Source: Ignavibacteriales bacterium (GTDB taxonomy: Bacteria; Bacteroidota; Ignavibacteria; Ignavibacteriales; Ignavibacteriaceae). From it: 64,000 nucleotides of DNA. Of this stretch, positions 33,704-42,276 are shown one piece after another. The notes under the pieces are model-generated. The model was not told the origin of the DNA. It made no database searches and worked only from the letters and a program-made list of their open reading frames with translations. Every line of letters begins with the position of its first letter. The stretch's first letter is position 1. Location of the stretch: NCBI GenBank assembly GCA_016700155.1, contig CP065001.1:1674001-1738000 (forward strand), in the 5' to 3' direction. The translations under genes and the position numbers were made by a program.

Positions 33704-36700
33704 GTGAAAAAAAGGGAGAACATCTCATCCGAAACCGGGCTTATAGGATACCAAAAATCCCTGTCAGATTTATTACACAAAACAACTTTACCGGAAGAGG
33801 TCAGAACCAAACTCAATAAACTAATTACTGAAGTTGAAGAATTACAGATTCTGCTTGACGCATCGCTTGATATTATCTTCAGGCTTTCGCAAACAGGAAA
33901 ATTGATTTACATAAGCCCATCAGTTAAGGATACTCTCGGGTATACAGAAAGCGAAGTACTGGGAAAATCATTCACTGAATTTGTTCCCAAAGAAAAAATT
34001 GAAGAATGTTTTAACGCGCTGAAAAAACTTTTTACTGAAAAAGATAAAATTATTTTTTCACTGCCGGTATTAAGTAAATCAGGGGTTGAGATACCGGTTG
34101 AAATAACGGGAAGAATAGTAAACATTAACGGTGTTGAAGTGGGTCAGGGTACAATCCGTGATATTACAACAAGGCTAAAGTCCGCAAATGAATTAGCGAC
34201 TACCGAAAATACTTTCAAAGCCATCTGGGAACAATCACACGACGGAATGCTGCTAACTGATGAACTTGGTATTGTAAAGATGTGCAATAAAGCTTACTCG
34301 GAAATGTTTGGTAAAACTCCGGATGAAATAATCAGCAAACCGTTTTATGTTCTTTATGAAAAGACATTCAGTGATTACATAAAAGAAAAGTATATCGAAG
34401 AATTCAAAACTGATTCCATACGAAAAAAATATGAACGCAATGTAAAAGCCTGGAATGGAATGGGCCTTCAATACGAAGTGTCAAATTCCTTTATCATTGA
34501 TTCAGAAGGAAGAAAAAATCTTTTAAGCCTTTTCAGAGATGTAACTGAGCGAAATTCAAATGCAGCATTGCTGATCAAGAAAGACCTTTTGCTTCAGGGT
34601 ATTGCAGAAGCAACAAAAAGCCTGATAACAAATCCCAGCGAGGAAGAAGGATTTAAAACCGCGCTGCGAATTCTTGGACTCGCCGCTGAAGCCGACAGAG
34701 TATACATATACAAACATCAACTGGATGAAGAAACGGAGGAAATGTTCGTAAGTATACTTTATGAATGGACATCTGAATATTCCGAAGCGCAGATACTTAA
34801 CCCGGCAATGAAGAAACTTTCCTATTCGAGATTTGCTTCATTAAAATTTTATGAAAATTTTTCTGCGGGAAGAACATTAAAGTTCCAGATAAAAAATCTG
34901 CCGAGGCAGGAACAGATGGTGTTTATTGATAACAATATCAAATCTCTGATTCTTGTTCCGATAATGATCGACGAAACTTACTGGGGGTTTATAGGCTTTG
35001 ATGATTGCCAGGTGGACAGGCTGTGGAGCGTTAGCGAGGAATCGCTGCTGGTTACAATGGCGGCAACTATGGGCGCAGTCATTAAACGAAATACCATGCA
35101 GTCTGAACTGGTTGACAAAAATAAGGAACTCGACAGTGCTGTTATCGAAGCGGAAACTGCAGTCCGTTTGAAAAGTGAGTTCCTTGCATTAATGAGTCAT
35201 GAGATCCGCACTCCTATGAACGGTGTTATTGGTATGACGGGATTACTGCTTGATACAAAACTGACCGAAGAACAAAAAGAATATGTTGAAACAATTCAGC
35301 TTAGCGGCGATCAGCTTCTTGTGATCATAAACGATATTCTTGATTTCTCAAAAATTGAATCAGGCAAACTTGAACTTGAAAATCAGCCGTTTGATTTGCG
35401 TGATTGTATTGAGGATTCACTCGATCTGCTTTCATCAAAAGCTGCGGAGAAGGGACTTGATCTCTCATACCTGATTGAAGATGAAACTCCTTCAACAATT
35501 AAAGGTGATGTTACACGATTGCGCCAGGTGTTTACCAATCTTATCAGCAATGCAATTAAGTTTACGGAGAAGGGTGGCGTTTTTATTTCGGCATCTGCCA
35601 CACGCTTGCAGGATTCCGGATATGAATTAATCTTTTCTGTGAAAGATACCGGGATTGGCATTCCAAAAGATAAAATTGACAGGTTGTTTAAATCATTCAG
35701 CCAGGTTGATTCATCAACGACAAGACAGTTCGGAGGAACAGGATTAGGACTTGCAATCAGTAAACGACTTGCAGAAATGATGGACGGAACAATGTGGGTT
35801 GAAAGCATAGAAGGCGAAGGTTCGACTTTCATATTTACGATAGTTGCTGAATCGGTTTCTTCACAATCAAAAATTTATTTGAGAGGAAGTACAAACCAGT
35901 TAAAGGGTAAAAAAATTCTTGTTGTTGATGACAATGAAACAAACAGGAAAATACTTACAGCTCAGACTGAACAATGGGGAATGAAATGTACAACTGTTCA
36001 ATCACCGTCAAAAGCAATTGAAGTACTTAAAGGTGATTCTTTGTATGATGCCGCTATACTTGATTTTCAACTGCCGGAAATGGATGGAATAGAATTAACA
36101 GCAGAGATAAGAAAAATAAAAAACAGGAAGAATCTCCCGATTATTATTTTAACATCCATCGGCAAAAGAAATGTTGTTTCCGACTATGAGTATCTTAATC
36201 TCACAGCATTTCTTAGCAAACCTATAAAACACGCCCAGCTTTTTGATACTCTTCTGGATGCGGTGTCAAAAAAGGAAACAGCCTTTTTTTCAAAAACCGA
36301 TCTCAAAAAAGTTGTTGACGTATCTGATCTGACAAAACTCAAAATTCTTCTTGCTGATGATAATGTGGTTAACCAGAAAGTCGGACTAAGGATTCTTGAA
36401 AAACTGGGATTTGATGCTGATGTTGTGGTTAACGGAAAAGAAGCGGTTGATGCCGCGTGTAGAAACAAGTACGATATTGTTTTTATGGACATTCAGATGC
36501 CTGAAATGAACGGCTTTGAAGCAACGAAAATGATCAGAACAAAACTCGGTGAAAACCAGCCGCCGGTTATTATCGCCATGACGGCAAACACATTGGATGA
36601 CGAAAAAAATATTTTGCATAATTCAGGTATGAACGACTTTATTGGCAAACCTATCAGGACAGATGAACTTCAGAAATGCCTGATTAGGTGGGGAGATGAA

Positions 36701-37114
36701 ATTGCCGCAGAGAAGATAAAAAATAAAGTTTCCGTTAGTAACAGGATAATTGATGAACAAAAACTTATTTACCTGCTTGATATTCAGACAAAGGATGATA
36801 TGAAGTTCTTTGTCGAGCTTCTTACAAGTTATCTGCACGATCTTCCAGTACTTGTTCATGAAATAAAAATGGCAATAGCCGGCAGTGATTCAAAAAAACT
36901 TCAGTTCTTTTCTCATAAGCTTAAAGGAAGCAGTATGACTCTTGGTATAGAAATATTTGCTTCACTCGGTGAAAAAATTGAAAAGCTTGCGAAGGAAAAT
37001 ATTTTTAATGACGATACTCACAAATCATCGGAAGAATTATTTTCACTTCATCAGCAGATTTTTGCGGAACTATCTGAATTAAAACTGAAGTACCAGGAAA
37101 AAATAAATCAATAA
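33704..37114 (+). CDS. Hybrid sensor histidine kinase with two receiver domains and HPt domain
   Basis: 1136 residues, starting with GTG. Order: PAS (about 45-160), PAS (165-285), GAF-like (300-470), HisKA with SHEIRTPMNG (His499), HATPase_c (N-box NLISNAIKF, G-boxes DTGIGIPKDK and GGTGLGLAIS), receiver 1 (VVDDNETN, Asp787), receiver 2 (LADDNVVNQ, Asp929) and a C-terminal HPt (FFSHKLKGSS, His1071). No membrane segments are seen, so it is a soluble kinase running a His-Asp-Asp/His relay within one chain. An adenine methyltransferase starts 6 bp later. No response regulator gene with DNA-binding domain is adjacent, so the output is unknown. Confidence 0.93.
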   Translation: MKKRENISSETGLIGYQKSLSDLLHKTTLPEEVRTKLNKLITEVEELQILLDASLDIIFRLSQTGKLIYISPSVKDTLGYTESEVLGKSFTEFVPKEKIEECFNALKKLFTEKDKIIFSLPVLSKSGVEIPVEITGRIVNINGVEVGQGTIRDITTRLKSANELATTENTFKAIWEQSHDGMLLTDELGIVKMCNKAYSEMFGKTPDEIISKPFYVLYEKTFSDYIKEKYIEEFKTDSIRKKYERNVKAWNGMGLQYEVSNSFIIDSEGRKNLLSLFRDVTERNSNAALLIKKDLLLQGIAEATKSLITNPSEEEGFKTALRILGLAAEADRVYIYKHQLDEETEEMFVSILYEWTSEYSEAQILNPAMKKLSYSRFASLKFYENFSAGRTLKFQIKNLPRQEQMVFIDNNIKSLILVPIMIDETYWGFIGFDDCQVDRLWSVSEESLLVTMAATMGAVIKRNTMQSELVDKNKELDSAVIEAETAVRLKSEFLALMSHEIRTPMNGVIGMTGLLLDTKLTEEQKEYVETIQLSGDQLLVIINDILDFSKIESGKLELENQPFDLRDCIEDSLDLLSSKAAEKGLDLSYLIEDETPSTIKGDVTRLRQVFTNLISNAIKFTEKGGVFISASATRLQDSGYELIFSVKDTGIGIPKDKIDRLFKSFSQVDSSTTRQFGGTGLGLAISKRLAEMMDGTMWVESIEGEGSTFIFTIVAESVSSQSKIYLRGSTNQLKGKKILVVDDNETNRKILTAQTEQWGMKCTTVQSPSKAIEVLKGDSLYDAAILDFQLPEMDGIELTAEIRKIKNRKNLPIIILTSIGKRNVVSDYEYLNLTAFLSKPIKHAQLFDTLLDAVSKKETAFFSKTDLKKVVDVSDLTKLKILLADDNVVNQKVGLRILEKLGFDADVVVNGKEAVDAACRNKYDIVFMDIQMPEMNGFEATKMIRTKLGENQPPVIIAMTANTLDDEKNILHNSGMNDFIGKPIRTDELQKCLIRWGDEIAAEKIKNKVSVSNRIIDEQKLIYLLDIQTKDDMKFFVELLTSYLHDLPVLVHEIKMAIAGSDSKKLQFFSHKLKGSSMTLGIEIFASLGEKIEKLAKENIFNDDTHKSSEELFSLHQQIFAELSELKLKYQEKINQ

Positions 37115-37120
37115 GAAAGT

Positions 37121-38062
37121 ATGCCTTTAACGAAGAAGCGGGGTATATATAACCGGAGTTTAACAGTCACAACAAAAGAATTTGCTCTGTTTAAAAAAAA
37201 GCTGATAACCCTCAGCCAGCCTGCTGCACTTAAAAAAATAAATTCTAAAATAATTTGTCAGAACCTGTTTGATGTAATTCCATTTCTTCCTGACTCTTTC
37301 GTCGATCTGCTTTTCATTGATCCGCCATATAATCTTTCAAAAACTTTTAACGGTAATACATTTAAAGAAATTTCCGCCACGCAATATGAAGAATGGATTG
37401 AAAGCTGGCTTTCACCATTGATAAGAATATTGAAGCCGGATGCCTCGGTCTATATTTGCTGCGACTGGAAATCATCGCCGTCAGTTTTTAAAGTAGCTTC
37501 AAAGTATCTGAAAGTGAGGAACAGGATTACATGGGAAAGAGAAAAAGGAAGAGGCGCAAAAGCAAACTGGAAAAACTGTTCCGAAGATATATGGTACTTT
37601 ACAGCATCGGATAAATTCACATTTAATACTGATGCCGTAAAAGTAAAACGAAAAGTTCTTGCTCCATACAAAACGGAATCAGGTAAACCTAAAGACTGGG
37701 TAAAAGAAACCGATGGTGAGTTCAGAATTACACATCCGTCAAATCTGTGGACAGATATAACAGTGCCTTTCTGGTCAATGCCTGAAAACACAGTCCATCC
37801 GACACAAAAACCGGAGAAGTTATTAGCCAAGATTATTCTTGCAAGTTCAAACAAGGGTGATTTTATTTTTGATCCTTTTCTGGGTTCAGGAACAGCGGCT
37901 GTTACCGCAAAAAAACTTGGCAGAAAGTTTTCAGGGATAGAACTTGATGAAACTTTTGCATGCATATCACAAAAGAGAATTGAACTGGCTGAAAAGGATA
38001 AATCCATACAGGGTTATGAAGAGGGAGTTTTCTGGGAACGAAATAGTGTGAAGAAGAAATAA
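37121..38062 (+). CDS. Orphan DNA adenine/cytosine-N4 methyltransferase (beta-class)
   Basis: 313 residues. The catalytic motif IV is DPPYN (from Asp67), and the SAM-binding motif I FDPFLGSGTAA (from Phe250) comes last, the beta-class order of CcrM/HinfI-type enzymes. A basic region between them (RITWEREKGRGAKANWKN) likely belongs to the target-recognition part. No restriction endonuclease gene is nearby, so it is probably a solitary methyltransferase. It is 6 bp downstream of the hybrid kinase and may share its transcript. The target sequence cannot be read from the gene. Confidence 0.88.
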   Translation: MPLTKKRGIYNRSLTVTTKEFALFKKKLITLSQPAALKKINSKIICQNLFDVIPFLPDSFVDLLFIDPPYNLSKTFNGNTFKEISATQYEEWIESWLSPLIRILKPDASVYICCDWKSSPSVFKVASKYLKVRNRITWEREKGRGAKANWKNCSEDIWYFTASDKFTFNTDAVKVKRKVLAPYKTESGKPKDWVKETDGEFRITHPSNLWTDITVPFWSMPENTVHPTQKPEKLLAKIILASSNKGDFIFDPFLGSGTAAVTAKKLGRKFSGIELDETFACISQKRIELAEKDKSIQGYEEGVFWERNSVKKK

Positions 38063-38097
38063 TAGATTTTCAAAGTAGTATCTTAAATCTGAGATTT

Positions 38098-38166
38098 TTA
38101 ACCGCAGAGAGCACAAAGCAGAATTCAATCCACCTTATTTTTTGCAAAGAGCGCAGAGAAAAAATG
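38098..38166. repeat. Degenerate interspersed repeat (CCGCAGAGAGC / GAGCGCAGAG)
   Basis: AACCGCAGAGAGCACAAAG at 38100-38118 and GCAAAGAGCGCAGAG at 38144-38158 are related direct-repeat words in the 170-bp gap before the SRP RNA. They are of the 'rRNA-free' low-complexity repeat type also seen near 17270 and 32300. Nothing else is seen in the gap. Confidence 0.5.
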
Positions 38167-38232
38167 AATCAATCTTAAAATTATTTGTTCAATAAAAAAA
38201 AATTCTTCATTTTAGCAGCCCGAAAAAAAAGT

Positions 38233-38312
38233 TTGCCGGTTAACAGGTCGAATCTGAACCCCGTCAGGTCCGGAAGGAAGCAGCGGTAAGAGGAAAGCTT
38301 GTGTAGCCGGCT
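38233..38312 (+). ncRNA. ffs: Signal recognition particle RNA (small bacterial 4.5S type)
   Basis: The conserved SRP domain IV is visible: GTCAGGTCCGGAAGGAAGCAGC at 38263-38284, with the GGAA tetraloop hairpin and internal loops. The ends pair as GCCGG (38235-38239) with CCGGC (38307-38311), giving a ~80-nt hairpin. The closing stem is followed by CTTTTTATTTT, which serves as terminator. It binds Ffh to target membrane and exported proteins. Confidence 0.95.
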
Positions 38313-38319
38313 TTTTATT

Positions 38320-38796
38320 TTAAAAACTCTCTGCAGGAATTAAAAACTTTAAAACACCTTTCCCTGCAATCACACTGTTCGGGAATGATATTTTAGCTAT
38401 TGTACCCTTTTCAAACGCGATAGATGCATTCGCATTTGAGATTAATCTTGATGTGTGCTGTGAAAGATCGGGCTGATGACCAATCATTGCAACGTTTATA
38501 AGGTTTAATGAGTTGGCAAGTATGACAACTTCTGACGTGCTGCCTCCGCTGATCAGATTATTATCAAGCATAATATCTTTTTTATAATTAAATACATCCG
38601 AGATGATACGTGCTGTCTCAACAGCTCTTACCAGTGGTGATGCAACTATCACATCAAACTGATCAATTAAACTTTGCCAGCCCTGCGCGGCGAGTTTCAT
38701 TTGTTCAATACCGGCGTGAGTAAGTTTGCGGTCAAAATCTTTTCCGCTTTCAGAAATTGCCTCGGCATCGCCGTGCCTTATCAGATATAAATTCAT
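38320..38796 (-). CDS. sixA: SixA-like phosphohistidine phosphatase (histidine phosphatase family)
   Basis: 158 residues, SixA size. The phosphate-binding RHG appears as LIRHGDAEA at residues 4-12, and the second region ASPLVRAVETARII and GHQPDLS (second His) are intact. SixA removes phosphate from HPt-type histidines. The neighbouring hybrid kinase (33704-37114) has an HPt domain, which makes it a possible target, though this is speculation. It lies one base from the gene upstream at 38798. Confidence 0.88.
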   Translation of the reverse strand: MNLYLIRHGDAEAISESGKDFDRKLTHAGIEQMKLAAQGWQSLIDQFDVIVASPLVRAVETARIISDVFNYKKDIMLDNNLISGGSTSEVVILANSLNLINVAMIGHQPDLSQHTSRLISNANASIAFEKGTIAKISFPNSVIAGKGVLKFLIPAESF

Positions 38797-38797
38797 G

Positions 38798-39097
38798 TCA
38801 GTTATTGTAGTTTATGGTTATGATATCAATATGTTTATGAAAATCGAAAAGATCTTTGTTTAATTCTCTGCCTGCTTCGCTGTTCATCATTTTATCCATC
38901 TCCTGCTTGTCTTTAAAAGTTACTTCACAGCAGGCATCATACTTCTGCTCAAGTAGTAGGTTGCTTTCAACTTTTCCCGATTTTATTTCATTGCCTGTAA
39001 TTCGGGAAAGGTGTTTCAATATAAATTCATCGAAGTGTTTACGTACCTGTTCATCACCGCTTTTTTTAAGAAGGAAAAGTTGTTTGTACATCAGCAA
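38798..39097 (-). CDS. Small hypothetical protein, possibly dimeric alpha/beta barrel (EthD-like)
   Basis: 99 residues. The pattern LFLLKKSGDEQVRKHFDEFILKHLSRI..., a middle strand ACCEVTFKDKQEMDKMMNSEAGRELNKDLFDFHKHIDIITINY is that of ferredoxin-like dimeric barrels of the EthD/Dabb kind. I do not recognise a specific family. It overlaps the lipoprotein gene at 39091 by 7 bp and abuts sixA, so the three are likely one operon. Confidence 0.6.
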   Translation of the reverse strand: MLMYKQLFLLKKSGDEQVRKHFDEFILKHLSRITGNEIKSGKVESNLLLEQKYDACCEVTFKDKQEMDKMMNSEAGRELNKDLFDFHKHIDIITINYNN

Positions 39098-40263
39098 TCT
39101 ATTGTAAATGAATTAATGACTTTTTCATACATGGTTTTATGCCTGTCGTATCCCTGCTTGGCAGCTTCAAAAATTATCAGGAATTTTTTGTTGCAGAATG
39201 AATATTCAAAATACTGCAGAAAGGTTGCCCCGTTATCTTTTCTATCAGAGTATCTCAAATTATACTCGCCTGCCTGTGTATTCTTCAAAGGCAGTAAAGA
39301 ATAATTTTCGCTTGAGTCTTTTATTGCTAAAGGCGCTATGCAAAGTAGTGAAGAGGTCTGTTTATTTTTAAAAGAAGAACCAAACAATGCAGTCTTAACA
39401 TTTTTTACGATTGTATATGAAGAATCTTCTACCCAGCCGGGAGTAAAAGTGATGTTGTAGTTTTTTATATCCGCATCAATAATCTTAAAGGCAGTATCAT
39501 CACCCTCCAAAGTTGATTTTACAGCGGACTCATAATCACTAAAAATTTTATTGTCATAAGGGTAAGAAAGTAATTTGACTTCATTCCTTACAAAGCCGGA
39601 AAAAATATCCGAACCGCTTATATATTTTCTAAAATCTGTATCGAAAAGAAATACATCGCCTTTACCATCAAAGGATGAATATTTACTGCTTGATATAGAG
39701 GTTTTAATGCGATCATCATTTAGTTCTGTAACGGTCTGAGTGTATTCATTTTCTGGAGTTCTTAACCGTGTGTATGTCCTGAAAATTAAATTCACATTTG
39801 CTGAATCGACTTCATAAAGCGTCAGCCTGTTCAATTCAAAAATATCTTTTGATAAAAATGATTCAACAATTTTTATAAATGTTTTTTCATCAGATTTAAA
39901 AGTTGAAAGCTCAAGATAACCGTTCAGTGAACGATCGATTATCATCGCGTTCAACTGAGTATCAAATACGCCGAATACATTGTAAACTGGATTAGGGTAC
40001 TCAAGAAGAATGGAATAGTTAAAACTGCCGTACCTGGATTCGGTACTATCCAAAATAAGTTTATTGAATTTTTTGTTTACGGGAAGATTAAGATTTATGA
40101 ATCCTGAAAGCAGGTTATTAGCAACTGAATCACCCGAAATTGCTTTCATAACCATACTTCGTAATGATGATGAATTGACTATGATTTCATCTGTATCATT
40201 CAACTGATTACAACTGACTGCGAAAAGAAGAACTATGATTGAAACAGTTAACTTGTTCATCAA
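39091..40263 (-). CDS. Hypothetical lipoprotein
   Basis: 390 residues. The N-terminus MMNKLTVSIIVLLFAVSCNQ carries a lipobox (AVSC, Cys18), so it should be a lipoprotein of the inner or outer membrane. The second Met is equally likely as start. The mature part is acidic and Ser/Thr-rich with no recognised domain. First gene of a likely operon with the small protein and sixA. Confidence 0.75.
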   Translation of the reverse strand: MMNKLTVSIIVLLFAVSCNQLNDTDEIIVNSSSLRSMVMKAISGDSVANNLLSGFINLNLPVNKKFNKLILDSTESRYGSFNYSILLEYPNPVYNVFGVFDTQLNAMIIDRSLNGYLELSTFKSDEKTFIKIVESFLSKDIFELNRLTLYEVDSANVNLIFRTYTRLRTPENEYTQTVTELNDDRIKTSISSSKYSSFDGKGDVFLFDTDFRKYISGSDIFSGFVRNEVKLLSYPYDNKIFSDYESAVKSTLEGDDTAFKIIDADIKNYNITFTPGWVEDSSYTIVKNVKTALFGSSFKNKQTSSLLCIAPLAIKDSSENYSLLPLKNTQAGEYNLRYSDRKDNGATFLQYFEYSFCNKKFLIIFEAAKQGYDRHKTMYEKVINSFTIDC

Positions 40264-40386
40264 TAATTTTTGTTAAGAAGTTGAACAAAATATAATAATT
40301 ATTTTTGTTTTATTTCAGCAGCGTTTATATTTCACCGGAACAAAACTTAACCATTATATAAACTGATAACCTTTAACAATAAGTTT

Positions 40387-42276
40387 GTGAACAAAAAATT
40401 AGTATTGCTGTTTTTTATTATTGTACTTGCCTCAAACTTATTCTCCCAAACTATCCAGGTTCAGCCGGTCGCACTATCCGGAATAAATTTTCCTGTAAAA
40501 ATTGTTGATCTGCCGGACACTTTATCGACTGTAAATCTTTTAATTGCAAATTCCGGAAATCAATTACAGTACAATTTGTCTGTATCACAAAATCGAATTG
40601 ATACTCTAATTGCACTGCAGGAAAGTGGAAGTTACAGCCTATCTGTTAAGGAGTATCAAAAAATACATACTGACATTCAGGTTATACCTGGTATTCTAAG
40701 TATACTTCCACCAATTATCTCAATTCTCCTTGCGCTGATTTTCCGTCAGGTTGTAATATCACTTATCATAGGTATTTTTTCGGGTTCACTGCTTGTAAAC
40801 AGTTATGATCCGTTCACAGGATTTTTAAGACTTGTGGATCATTACATAATAAATTCTTTAAGTGAAGTATCACATATTCAAATAGTTGTTTTCACTCTTC
40901 TCTTCGGAGGTGTGATAGGTCTTATTTCACGAAGCGGGGGAACGAGGGGAATAGCAAATGTTGTCACTCGTCTTGCAAAAACCCGAAGAAGCGGAATGCT
41001 GGCTACATGGTTAAGCGGTATATTAATTTTCTTTGATGACTACGCTAATACTCTGGTGGTTGGAAATTTAATGCGTCCTGTTACCGACAAGCTAAAAATA
41101 TCACGTGAAAAATTATCATTTATTGTTGACGCAACTGCCGCTCCTGTAGCAAGTATTTTTATCGTTAGTTCGTGGATAGGATATGAAATAGGATTAATTC
41201 AGGATGGATTAACTTCGATAGGTTCGGCGGAAAATGCTTATACAGTTTTTATTCAGACATTGCCTTACAGATTCTATCCCATAGTGATGCTGTTGTTTGT
41301 ATTTATTTCGGCATATATGCAGAGAGATTTCGGTCCAATGCTGAAAGCTGAAAGGAGATCTTTGATGGATGAAAACTTAAAGAATGAGGATTCAAAACAA
41401 TCAAAAGATCTGACTGAGAGTTCAGTGATGTTCGGTAATGAAGATAAAGCAAAATGGTATAACGGAATTGTTCCGATTCTTGTGATCATTGTTGGAACAA
41501 TATTAGGGCTTTATTTTACCGGTATAGCTTCCCTGGAAGAGCAGGGAATACGTGATTATGGTTTAAGGGAAATAATAGGCAGTTCGGATTCATACAAGTC
41601 ATTGTTGTGGTCCGGATTTGGTGCCTGTGTCATCGTGGCTTTAATGATTCTGGCTCAAAGGATAATGAGTCTTACTGAAGTTGTTGATGCTTGGTTCCTG
41701 GGAATACGATCGATGCTTCTTGCAGTAATAATTCTAACACTTGCATGGTCAATTGGTGCTATAACCCAGGAGATAAAAACTGCGGATTATATTATCAGCA
41801 TTATAAGTGATTCAGTAAATCCGAGAATGCTGCCCGTACTTGTTTTTCTTGTTTGTGCGTTAACGAGTTTTGCGACAGGAACAAGCTGGGGTACTATGGC
41901 TATAATGATGCCCATCGTGATCCCGCTTGCTGACACTTCATCTTCGTTAAATAACTATGGGTTGGAAGATCAGACAATTATCCTTCATGGGGTAATAAGT
42001 TCTGTTCTGGCAGGCACTGTATTTGGCGATCACTGCTCACCTATTTCAGATACGACAATTCTCAGTTCAATGGCATCTTCATGTGACCACATTGAGCATG
42101 TAAGAACGCAGCTTCCTTATGCAATTTTAATCGGAATATTAGGAATGTTAATTGGAGATATTCCAACAGCTTATGGAGTATCACCTTATGTATCTCTTGC
42201 CGTTATGGTTGTTGCAGTGGTTGGGATTTTATTTGTATTTGGTAAAACTGTAAATCCGGAAAAAAGAACTCATTGA
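40387..42276 (+). CDS. NhaC-family Na+/H+ antiporter with exported N-terminal extension
   Basis: 629 residues, starting with GTG (MNKKLVLLF...). Residues 1-20 are a signal peptide (ending NLFSQ), and residues about 21-98 are a beta-rich exported segment. The antiporter core of about 12-13 helices follows (GGVIGLISRSGGTRGIAN, FFDDYANTLVVGNLMRPVTD, VASIFIVSSWIGYEIG, ATGTSWGTMAIMMPIVIPLAD, GTVFGDHCSPISDTTILSSMAS). The core is the NhaC type, exchanging Na+ for H+ or an organic acid. Its end overlaps uvrC by 7 bp, converging. The exported extension is not part of a plain NhaC protein (~460-500 residues). Confidence 0.85.
   Translation: MNKKLVLLFFIIVLASNLFSQTIQVQPVALSGINFPVKIVDLPDTLSTVNLLIANSGNQLQYNLSVSQNRIDTLIALQESGSYSLSVKEYQKIHTDIQVIPGILSILPPIISILLALIFRQVVISLIIGIFSGSLLVNSYDPFTGFLRLVDHYIINSLSEVSHIQIVVFTLLFGGVIGLISRSGGTRGIANVVTRLAKTRRSGMLATWLSGILIFFDDYANTLVVGNLMRPVTDKLKISREKLSFIVDATAAPVASIFIVSSWIGYEIGLIQDGLTSIGSAENAYTVFIQTLPYRFYPIVMLLFVFISAYMQRDFGPMLKAERRSLMDENLKNEDSKQSKDLTESSVMFGNEDKAKWYNGIVPILVIIVGTILGLYFTGIASLEEQGIRDYGLREIIGSSDSYKSLLWSGFGACVIVALMILAQRIMSLTEVVDAWFLGIRSMLLAVIILTLAWSIGAITQEIKTADYIISIISDSVNPRMLPVLVFLVCALTSFATGTSWGTMAIMMPIVIPLADTSSSLNNYGLEDQTIILHGVISSVLAGTVFGDHCSPISDTTILSSMASSCDHIEHVRTQLPYAILIGILGMLIGDIPTAYGVSPYVSLAVMVVAVVGILFVFGKTVNPEKRTH

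Noticed and set aside
35383..35832. 149-residue open frame on the minus strand
   Set aside because: Antisense to the ATPase domain of the hybrid kinase; low-complexity Ser-rich translation typical of reversed coding sequence.
37450..38007. 185-residue open frame on the minus strand
   Set aside because: Antisense to the methyltransferase, which has both motif IV and motif I; the shadow has no recognisable features.
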